Shown: positions 35,062 through 42,576 of the stretch, piece by piece | Layout of the letters: each line of letters starts with the position of its first letter | Position numbering within the stretch: the first letter of the stretch is position 1 | Origin: Mesotoga infera | GTDB lineage: Bacteria > Thermotogota > Thermotogae > Petrotogales > Kosmotogaceae | Reading direction: 5' to 3' | NCBI RefSeq assembly: GCF_900157305.1 | Contig: NZ_LS974202.1 | Coordinates: forward strand, 1,612,001-1,676,000 | Length of the DNA stretch: 64,000 nucleotides | Program-made: the position numbers and the translations under genes | Notes under the pieces: generated by a model | Databases searched by the model: none | Told to the model about the DNA's origin: nothing | Seen by the model: the letters and a program-made list of their open reading frames with translations, nothing else

Positions 35062-35732
35062 GAGTCTTAATAGTAGATGACGATCCCGATATTTTGAACA
35101 TTGTCAGGACAGCCTGCGAAAGTGAGACTATGGAAGTTGATACCGCGACCAGCGCCGAAGATCTCTGGCGTGTTCTACAGTCAGGCAGACCGGACGTGAT
35201 CCTTTTGGATATCATGCTCCCAGATGCAAGCGGACTGGATTTGGTCAAGAAAATACGCTTGACAAACCCGAATATCCCCATAATCTTCCTGACGGCCCGC
35301 AAATCCGATCTGGACATGATACTGGGACTGGAGCTCGGAGCCGACGATTATGTTACCAAACCCTTCAACCCTCGAGCACTCGTAGCCAGGATCAAGGCTG
35401 TCCTCAGGAGGTCCGAAGTATCCGGAAAACTAGAAGAGCAACTTTTAATCGGTGAGGTTCTGGTGAATTTGAAATCTTACACGGTCACACGGAATGGAGT
35501 CTCGGAAGAATTAACCAGAAGAGAATTTGAATTGTTGAAAATACTGGCCGAGAACCCCGGAAGGGTCTTCACCCGCGAAGAACTGCTCGATAAAGTCTGG
35601 GGGATCGATTTCTATGGCGATTTCAGAACCGTCGATGTTCATATAAGCAAGCTAAGAGAGAAGATCGGCGAGAAGTTCATCAGGACAGTCAGAGGCGTGG
35701 GATACAAATTCGTTCTTGGTGATACGAAATGA
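35058..35732 (+). CDS. phoB: PhoB/PhoP-type response regulator
   Basis: 224 residues. Receiver domain 1-120: acidic pocket VDDDPD, phosphoacceptor D51 in LLDIMLPD, and VTKPFNP lysine. OmpR winged helix 125-224: LTRREFELLKILAENPGRVFTREELLDKVWG (in parts) and RTVDVHISKLREKIG. It should bind direct repeats like those at 30978-31010. TTG 35058 overlaps phoU by 4 bases. The symbol is assigned by context as well as fold. Confidence 0.88.
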   Translation: MRVLIVDDDPDILNIVRTACESETMEVDTATSAEDLWRVLQSGRPDVILLDIMLPDASGLDLVKKIRLTNPNIPIIFLTARKSDLDMILGLELGADDYVTKPFNPRALVARIKAVLRRSEVSGKLEEQLLIGEVLVNLKSYTVTRNGVSEELTRREFELLKILAENPGRVFTREELLDKVWGIDFYGDFRTVDVHISKLREKIGEKFIRTVRGVGYKFVLGDTK

Positions 35733-36706
35733 ACGAGTCGCTCCTGAATGAATTCAGCGAAGGTGTCCTCAAGATAGACGAGGGACTGGATATTGTCGAG
35801 GCCAACTCTTCGGCCAGAAAACTGCTCGGAGAGGTCGAAGGCAGAGCCCTTCCAGATGGTTTACATGTTCAGGGAATATCGAAGATCGTGGATAGTTTTA
35901 TATCGGATTTGAAATTCGAAACCGACACGATCTACGTCAAGGACGATATGACCCTTTACCTGCATGTGAAGGTGGTTCCACCATACATATTATTGAAAAA
36001 CATAACTAACGAAAAACTATTCGAAAACGCCAAGATGGATTTCGTGAACTCCATAGTCCATGAATTTTCTACTCCCTTGGCGGTAATCAATGGCTACGTT
36101 CAACTGCTCATTGAAAAACGTGAAAAGCTTCCGTCAGATGTGATCGAAACAATCGAAAGAATATCGAGATCGACCAACAGGCTTGCACGCCTAGTGGAAG
36201 AGCTGGGTTTACTCTCGAATCTCGAATTGCAAAACTACAGGGTAAAGGTAGAAACGGTAAATCTGAGAGAACTGGTCGACGAGGCCATTTGCGATCTCGA
36301 AAGCAAATGGAAGCGGAAGAGATTACAGATCGAGGTATCTGTCTCTTCCGATATCTATGCCGCGGCCGACTCGATGCTTCTCTTCAGAATAATTTCCAAC
36401 CTTCTTTCTAATGCCGTAAAATACTCGAGCATCGGGGAAAAGATCGAAATCACGTCTTACGAAACTGACCGAAAAATCTTCCTCTCCGTCAAAGACAACG
36501 GAATCGGAATTAAAAGCGATGAACTTCCCAGAATCTTCGAGAGGTTCTACCGTGCCAGCAACGCCAAAACTTCTGGCTCTTCGGGGCTGGGACTCGGATT
36601 GTCTCTCGTGAAGCACGCTTTGAACCTGATCGGCGGTACGATAGATATCAGGTCTCGCTATATGCTTGGAACCACGGTTACTATTAGCATTCCGAAGAAG
36701 ATTTGA
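35729..36706 (+). CDS. Sensor histidine kinase, PhoR-like but without membrane segments
   Basis: 325 residues. A PAS-like N-domain (about 1-95) is followed by a dimerisation/phosphoacceptor helix with H111 in SIVHEFSTPLAVINGYVQ. The ATPase domain has an N box near LLSNAVKYSS, G1 VKDNGIGIK and G2 GLGLGLSLVKHAL. No transmembrane helix is visible, unlike the usual PhoR, so it probably receives the phosphate signal from PstB-PhoU in the cytoplasm. ATG overlaps phoB by 4 bases; last gene of the operon. Confidence 0.88.
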   Translation: MNESLLNEFSEGVLKIDEGLDIVEANSSARKLLGEVEGRALPDGLHVQGISKIVDSFISDLKFETDTIYVKDDMTLYLHVKVVPPYILLKNITNEKLFENAKMDFVNSIVHEFSTPLAVINGYVQLLIEKREKLPSDVIETIERISRSTNRLARLVEELGLLSNLELQNYRVKVETVNLRELVDEAICDLESKWKRKRLQIEVSVSSDIYAAADSMLLFRIISNLLSNAVKYSSIGEKIEITSYETDRKIFLSVKDNGIGIKSDELPRIFERFYRASNAKTSGSSGLGLGLSLVKHALNLIGGTIDIRSRYMLGTTVTISIPKKI

Positions 36707-36733
36707 CGCCAGAACCCGTCCTTCAGAAGAGCG

Positions 36734-37765
36734 TTAAGAGCCGTTATCCATCATTTGTCCGCCGTTTGAGACAGCTGTTTTCTCCTGGATGATTATCTCA
36801 TAATTACCCGTGGAGATGATGGAGAAATAGAAGGTTCCACTCCTGTGAAGGTAAATCTCTCTCGCACCGGGCGATGTCGCCGTGAGCAACGTTTCTTCGA
36901 TGCTTCCATCGTAAGCGTTGTAAAGTGTAAGCGAGAAGAAACTTCCCTCGTGGATCAGCTTTGCTCTCCATTCACTTCCCGGTATAGTAAAAGGCTCGGT
37001 AAAATTGGTAGATGAACCCGAAAAGCTTACGATCGTCTCCCACTGTTCGTTTGTGCCAGTTGGTGACTCTTCTACGACTCGACCTTTCTCAGAGGTGATA
37101 ACTTCGTTTATGGCACAAGATTTCTCGCTTTGTGTTATACCATGATCATATTTGGGTCCCTTATCCGGTTCAAGATCGTAAATCCCGCTCTCCAGTTGCT
37201 TAGCCCTGCCCGCGTTATATATGGAGACTATAGTCGTGAACCTTCCTTCACGGGTTGTGCTTCTCTTCTTCACCGGCCAATTAAGAGTTGCTTCGTACTT
37301 ACCAAACATCTCCAGCCATTTCAACAGCGACGATTCCCTGCAACTTTCCAGAAGAGCTTTTCCGTTTTCGAGAAGCAGGAGATTCACGTTGACGTACCCA
37401 GTCTCGCATCGAAGCCATAGGTAGGCCGGTCTATGGTTTCCCAAAGCGTTTTGCGAGGTTTCAAAGGAGATCGAAAAATCCTGATCTCGAAGAAGCCTAT
37501 CAAGAAAAGAACTGTCAAATTGCTCAGCACTCAAACCAGCAAGACACAAATTTAAAGGTTGGCCTTTATCCAGAAACATCAGCGAATTTCCAGCACCAAC
37601 TAGAAGAAGTGGACAGTGAAACACTTCACTGTCTCCAGGATAGAGATCGAAGTATTCTTCGTAGTAAAAGAAAGTTTCATCATCTCCGAATGTTACCGTT
37701 AGCGGGGTTAGAGCTATCAATGAAACAGAGATCGTCACAAGCAAAAGAAAGACCGTTGCTTTCAT
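36734..37765 (-). CDS. Exported protein with degenerate thermonuclease-like region
   Basis: 343 residues with signal peptide (1-19). Residues about 85-155 (FLDRLLRDQDFS, AYLWLRCETGYVNVNLLLLENGKALLE in parts) recall the staphylococcal-nuclease fold, where an R-x-LAYxxL strand precedes a VNxxLLxxGxA helix, but the catalytic Arg-Glu-Arg set is not evident. The C-terminal third (about 235-330) is beta-rich (WETIVSFSGSSTNFTEP, SGTFYFSIISTGNYEI). Probably envelope-located, not a functional nuclease. No clear operon partner. Confidence 0.45.
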   Translation of the reverse strand: MKATVFLLLVTISVSLIALTPLTVTFGDDETFFYYEEYFDLYPGDSEVFHCPLLLVGAGNSLMFLDKGQPLNLCLAGLSAEQFDSSFLDRLLRDQDFSISFETSQNALGNHRPAYLWLRCETGYVNVNLLLLENGKALLESCRESSLLKWLEMFGKYEATLNWPVKKRSTTREGRFTTIVSIYNAGRAKQLESGIYDLEPDKGPKYDHGITQSEKSCAINEVITSEKGRVVEESPTGTNEQWETIVSFSGSSTNFTEPFTIPGSEWRAKLIHEGSFFSLTLYNAYDGSIEETLLTATSPGAREIYLHRSGTFYFSIISTGNYEIIIQEKTAVSNGGQMMDNGS

Positions 37766-38011
37766 CTATCCTCCTTTTTTTTGCTCGTTTCTCTTTCCCC
37801 TCTGGATAGCGAAATAAAGCATGACTCCTGACGAAAGAAATATAACGTTTATAGCTCAAGGTAATTTGCCGAAATCATTATATCATATCTAGTTAATGGA
37901 AAACACATCTTTCCAGACCTGGAAAGCCACGGAAAAGTAAGAGGCGGTAAGATCTATCGTTGTAATAGCAAGGTGATTTGACACCTTTGACACATTCATA
38001 CACCACTAAAA

Positions 38012-38998
38012 TCATTGGTACATGCTGTCCAGAATTGACGGGACCGTGCCACGGAATCCCTTCGTATAAGGCGATGAAAACATTGAATCGAGTATGGCCT
38101 CAACCGTGGCCCAAACTGACGCTTTAAAGATACGGCTCATAATTGAACCGTCCTCTCCGATCGTCAGTGCCTGAGGGTCTCTCCTGTCGGCTGTGGAAAA
38201 GGCCAGCGCGATGTCACCGCTGCCATGGTAACCGGGGGCTCCGAGTATTCCGATCGAAAGGCTCAAATGTCTGGCGATCCTTTTCAGATGGTGGGGTAGC
38301 AACGGAATATCTGTCGAGAGAACCATTATCAATGAACCGCCATCCCTTTGCGGTTCCTCGAAGTTTACGTCAACAAGCCCGGGTATCTTTAGATCGGTTG
38401 TCCTCCCGAAGTTGGCCAGTACGAGTGCTCCCAGGGTGTACTCCCTGCCATCTATCTCGATCATTCTGGAAGAGGAACCTATCCCTCCTTTAAAACCGAA
38501 ACAGACCATTCCCGTACCGGCCCCGACACTTCCCATTTTGAAATCTTTCACGGCACCATCGTAAGCCTCGATCGCCATTGAATCTGTGACTGAGAGAGAA
38601 GCGATGTCGCTGAGGTAACTGTCGTTACATTCCATTACGACGGCGTTGAAAGAAGTTATATCATGACACTCCCGGAGAGCGATTTTGACCGCACCCTGTT
38701 GAACTGCTCCTATGGACAGAGTATTGGTAAAAAAAACGTGGCTCTCCATCGTCCCGAGCTCATCAACCTGAACCAGACCTATCGACTTTCCATAGCCATT
38801 GAAAACGTTACTGGCAGCCCACACCGGTTTGGATATAACATCGTCGATCCTGAGAACAGTGACGCCGGTCCTCACAATAGTTAGCTGATCTCTGTCGATC
38901 GTACAATGGCCGACTCTTAAACGAGGCACATCGGTGATCCTGTTTAACTTTCCCGTTGAAAAGCCGTCCTTAAGAGGGGTGTATTCTCTGTACCTCAT
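38012..38998 (-). CDS. P1/S58 family N-terminal-nucleophile peptidase (DmpA/BapA-like)
   Basis: 328 residues. N-terminal GKLNRITDVPRLRVGHCTID, the RTGVTVLR strand, VGAGTGMVCFGFKGGIGSSSR and the self-cleavage/nucleophile region RDGGSLIMVLSTDIPLLPHH match DmpA-type aminopeptidases. In these, autoproteolysis before the serine frees the catalytic N-terminus. Substrates are small peptides with D- or beta-amino N-termini. Its start is 4 bases from the FtsX-type permease stop, so it belongs to that ABC exporter operon. Confidence 0.87.
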   Translation of the reverse strand: MRYREYTPLKDGFSTGKLNRITDVPRLRVGHCTIDRDQLTIVRTGVTVLRIDDVISKPVWAASNVFNGYGKSIGLVQVDELGTMESHVFFTNTLSIGAVQQGAVKIALRECHDITSFNAVVMECNDSYLSDIASLSVTDSMAIEAYDGAVKDFKMGSVGAGTGMVCFGFKGGIGSSSRMIEIDGREYTLGALVLANFGRTTDLKIPGLVDVNFEEPQRDGGSLIMVLSTDIPLLPHHLKRIARHLSLSIGILGAPGYHGSGDIALAFSTADRRDPQALTIGEDGSIMSRIFKASVWATVEAILDSMFSSPYTKGFRGTVPSILDSMYQ

Positions 38999-39002
38999 TT
39001 GG

Positions 39003-41165
39003 CTACCTCTCTATTATCGCTATCGGGTCTTCCCGGCTCGTAAAGAACCTGACGGTCAAGAAACCGGCCACGAGTATCGAGAAAACCATTAAGACGACTC
39101 TGAGCACGGTCGGCGTGCTTACAAGTGTGGAGGTATAGATACCCTGAAAGAATACCGATTTCAAGGTCCACCAGACTATCAGGCCGGCAAGACATCCCGC
39201 TGCCGCCGCTGACAGTGTCACCGCAGCGATCTCGATTGAAAACATCCGTCGAGTCTCTTTTTCTTTCAGTCCGATTATACTTCTGATAGATATTTCCGAT
39301 CGCCTGGCGCTTATTGTCCTTATCACAGTTACTACTCCGATTACCATTACAACGAAGAACTGCAAATAGATGATGATCTCCGTTATCAGTTTCATGAACT
39401 GCGTCTCCTGTTTATAGGATTTTTCGAACGTCAAATTGTCCAAGATCATCTCTGTCTGTGAAGAAAGAAGACTTCTTCGTATCTTTTCAGCCTCTCCTGT
39501 CGTACCATAGGTCAAAAGCATTCCGCCCGGAAGTGGCGAGGCAACCATCACACCGGAAAGTCCCTTCAATACCGTCGATACCTCAACCTTCGAATAATCG
39601 AGCGATTCCGCATCTTCAAGTCTTTCCGAAAGGCCTTTACTGACCAGCAACGTTCCCATTGTTGGTGTTTCGTTCAACAGCAGCAAAGCCTGGGCATCCT
39701 CTGGTGAGAGAACCGGTACATAGACGCTGCTTGTGCCAAAGAGAAGCTTTATTCTGAGCTTTTCGAGCCCAGCACTAAAGGTCTTCACTTCCGACAAGGA
39801 CGCAATATCGGTCGGAAATTCCGTGCCGGTACGCATTCTCACATATGTCCTATTTTCGTAAAATGCTCCACTATCCCTTATTCCATCGGAGAGACCGGAA
39901 AGAAGGGAGCCGAAGAAAAAAATCAAAGCCACGAAAACGATCACGTTCACAAAAAGGGGCGTGTAGGCGCCGGTTCTCAACGGATAACGCAACCAGCCGG
40001 TACGTATATCCCTGAAACGACTTCTGAAGATCCCCCTTTCCATGCTGGCGCTCCTCAGGAGATTTATGAGATCACGTTTAAGATGACCGGTTATGAGAAA
40101 CTGAGTCAGCAACACCACGGCCAGCGGGATTATTAGGGTGTATAGCGAGCCGATGGGATCATTTCTGAGGAAAAGCCCGGCAGGTTCGAAAAATCTTTTC
40201 TCGAGAACCTTGATGGCCCATAAACCAACTAAGAAACCTGCGATCCATCCCAAGGCGGCCTGAATCGAAGACTCTATAAAGAGTCGAGTCCTAAGGCTTC
40301 CACTTTTATAGCCGACTGCCGACATAACGCCGTATTCCTTTCTCCTTTCACGTAAGCTGACTGAGTTGAGCATAGCCAGCCCCACGGTAAAGACCAGCGC
40401 TATTACTAGATCCACGAAAAAGACTCCCGAGTAATAACCGGTGTACTGCTCTCTTATCCTGTCGATCGACGAGGCCGGTCCGTTAACCGTAATAGACGGC
40501 ATATACTCGGCCAGCGTGTTCTTCAACTCGTTTTCGACAGCCATGAGAAAACCTTCTCTGGCGAAGACCATGTAGCCATAAGTGCCACCACCCGAGGAGA
40601 TTCCCGCAGAGCCTAGGCCGAAGATCGATGGTCCTTTCAACGAAGCCACGATAGAATACTGGCCGGGTGTGGACACCTCAAGCGTCTCTTCGTAAATCTG
40701 GCCGACTTCCAGTCCATCGGCCTTTAAGAAGGAATCGGATACCATTATATCTCTCGAGCCCTTCTCAAAAACCGTCCCCTGAACTATCTGTGTATCAGAC
40801 TCTCGTAAAAGCCTGGGGATATCCGTCTGTTTTATCCCGTACACTGGGAAGTTAGCTCTGGCGCTGCCAAAAAGGTTGTAACTGAGATAGGCGATATCGA
40901 CTTTTATCGCATCGGAAAAGCCAAAGGTTTCCGAGAGCGTTTTCTCGATAACCTCGTCCAGCCTTGAATCTCTGCCGTTATTAGAGAGGTACTGAATGGT
41001 TATCCAGTTTTCATTGACTGCGGTTATCCTGTTTCTTGTCTCACCAAAAGAGAGGAAAATCGAACCGAGGATAATGCTGGCCGCGACACCCAGCGCGACG
41101 ACCAGAATATACACCAAAATTCTCAAGGGCCTCCTTTTGAAGTATAGCCAAATATACCTAAACAT
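39003..41165 (-). CDS. FtsX/MacB-type ABC permease
   Basis: 720 residues in two FtsX-like halves. The N-terminal helix is at about 12-32, followed by an extracytoplasmic domain at about 35-230. Helices near 245, 300 and 345 carry LRERRKEYGVMSAVGYKS. A second helix at about 405 is followed by another external domain, and three C-terminal helices near 585-715 carry ISARRSEISIRSIIGLK. The paired RR-x-E-x(3)-R-x-IG coupling segments are typical. Such permeases extract lipids, lipoproteins or peptides rather than import. Overlaps the ATPase gene by 8 bases. Confidence 0.85.
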   Translation of the reverse strand: MFRYIWLYFKRRPLRILVYILVVALGVAASIILGSIFLSFGETRNRITAVNENWITIQYLSNNGRDSRLDEVIEKTLSETFGFSDAIKVDIAYLSYNLFGSARANFPVYGIKQTDIPRLLRESDTQIVQGTVFEKGSRDIMVSDSFLKADGLEVGQIYEETLEVSTPGQYSIVASLKGPSIFGLGSAGISSGGGTYGYMVFAREGFLMAVENELKNTLAEYMPSITVNGPASSIDRIREQYTGYYSGVFFVDLVIALVFTVGLAMLNSVSLRERRKEYGVMSAVGYKSGSLRTRLFIESSIQAALGWIAGFLVGLWAIKVLEKRFFEPAGLFLRNDPIGSLYTLIIPLAVVLLTQFLITGHLKRDLINLLRSASMERGIFRSRFRDIRTGWLRYPLRTGAYTPLFVNVIVFVALIFFFGSLLSGLSDGIRDSGAFYENRTYVRMRTGTEFPTDIASLSEVKTFSAGLEKLRIKLLFGTSSVYVPVLSPEDAQALLLLNETPTMGTLLVSKGLSERLEDAESLDYSKVEVSTVLKGLSGVMVASPLPGGMLLTYGTTGEAEKIRRSLLSSQTEMILDNLTFEKSYKQETQFMKLITEIIIYLQFFVVMVIGVVTVIRTISARRSEISIRSIIGLKEKETRRMFSIEIAAVTLSAAAAGCLAGLIVWWTLKSVFFQGIYTSTLVSTPTVLRVVLMVFSILVAGFLTVRFFTSREDPIAIIER

Positions 41166-41826
41166 TGGCCGTTACCTCACTCACCTGACCGTTTTCTACT
41201 TTGAACCTCCTCCCGAATCCCTCTATAATTTCCGGCGAGTGAGAGACCATTATAAGGGTGGCGCTGTTTTTCTTGCAGTATGATCTAAGCAGCTTCACGA
41301 CTTTTTGGCCATTATCCCTATCAAGCGATGCGGTCGGCTCGTCTGCGAAAACTACTCGTGGATTGTTGATTAAAGCGCGTGCTATAGCCACTCTCTGACT
41401 CTGGCCAAGAGAAAGCTCGAAGGGAAATCTCTTCTGCAATTCACCAAGTCCGAGGAAACCTACTATCTCCTCGAGGCGCTTTCTGGCATTTTTCTTATCG
41501 CTTGCTGGAAGCAAAACATTTTCCCTCACCGTGAGATGGTTTATGAGGAAATGCTCCTGAAAAACGAACCCGAACTCTTTGCGTCTCAACTCAGCCTTTG
41601 CCGAAGGTGTGAGTGCTGTAATCTCCTTGCCGTCGTATTTCACCTCTCCGCGACTGGGTTCTTTGAGCGTACTCATTATGAAAAGAAGAGAGGATTTTCC
41701 CGATCCGGAAGGACCGTAGATTCCGATCTCTTCTCCCCAATCTATCTTCAATGTGGTCGATTTAAGTGCGGCGAGAGCCTGCTTCCTTGTTTCATAAAGC
41801 AATGCCACGTCCTTCAGTTCGAACAT
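41158..41826 (-). CDS. LolD/MacB-type ABC transporter ATPase
   Basis: 222 residues. Walker A GPSGSGKSSLLF, Q-loop FGFVFQEHFLINHLTVREN, signature LSLGQSQRVAIARAL (an L in place of the usual SGG serine position), Walker B VVFADEPTASLDRDNG and switch SHSPEI. It partners the FtsX-type permease downstream. Upstream AAAGGAGG supports ATG 41826. Confidence 0.88.
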   Translation of the reverse strand: MFELKDVALLYETRKQALAALKSTTLKIDWGEEIGIYGPSGSGKSSLLFIMSTLKEPSRGEVKYDGKEITALTPSAKAELRRKEFGFVFQEHFLINHLTVRENVLLPASDKKNARKRLEEIVGFLGLGELQKRFPFELSLGQSQRVAIARALINNPRVVFADEPTASLDRDNGQKVVKLLRSYCKKNSATLIMVSHSPEIIEGFGRRFKVENGQVSEVTANV

Positions 41827-41988
41827 ACTCTTTATTCCTCCTTTTAACCCGATGCCTTTTCCTTCAAATTATCCCACAAAATAAAGCCTTCTCAAACGGT
41901 CCTTCATAAAGAGTCTCTTCACCATTCAATCATACTGTCTGCTCGATAACGCATCCGGTTGCTATATACTTTATATGGAGGTGTTTTT

Positions 41989-42558
41989 GTGAAAGTGATG
42001 ATAGATATGGACGACGTATTGACCAACTTCAATCTGGCCTTTTTGCAGGTTGCCCACCGGATGTACGAAGAAGTTCCGGTGAATGTTGAGGTGAAGGTCT
42101 GGGATTTCTGGAAGAGTGTACCCAACCTCACACTGGAGATGGAAGAGAGTGTATGGGAAGTGATCCGTGGCACGCCGAACTTCTACGAGGGTCTTCCAGC
42201 CTATGCAGACCACGAAGACTTGTTCAGGCTAGCAGAGATTATGAGAGCGGGGAGACACGAGATATATTTCATAACCTCACGCTTCCCGACAAAGGGGCGG
42301 ACCGTCCAGGCACAGTCCCAGAGATGGATACTTGAACACGTGGGAGAGCCCGGCACGATAATCGTCAGCTCGCGCAAGGGCGAACTCTGCCAGGTCCTGG
42401 GAGTAGAACTGGCGGTGGATGACGCGCCTCACCATATCGAAAACCTTCTCGACCACGGAATAAACACCTATATAATGGACTGGGCCTACAACAGACATAT
42501 CGACCACAGACTACGGGTAAAGAACCTGGGAGAGTTTCTAGATTGTATAATGGATTGA
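41989..42558 (+). CDS. 5'(3')-deoxyribonucleotidase (NT5C-like HAD phosphatase)
   Basis: 189 residues from GTG 41989, which has GGAGGTG 5 bases upstream; the frame is open to 41959. HAD motif I MIDMDDVLTNFN, motif II IYFITSRFPTKGRT, and motif III AVDDAPHHIENL are clear. The NT5C-like cap contains VWDFWKSVPN and FYEGLPAYAD. Members dephosphorylate dNMPs or related nucleotides. The amylase gene starts 18 bases downstream, probably by cotranscription. Confidence 0.82.
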   Translation: MKVMIDMDDVLTNFNLAFLQVAHRMYEEVPVNVEVKVWDFWKSVPNLTLEMEESVWEVIRGTPNFYEGLPAYADHEDLFRLAEIMRAGRHEIYFITSRFPTKGRTVQAQSQRWILEHVGEPGTIIVSSRKGELCQVLGVELAVDDAPHHIENLLDHGINTYIMDWAYNRHIDHRLRVKNLGEFLDCIMD

Positions 42559-42576
42559 AAAATAAGGAGGTGTCCT

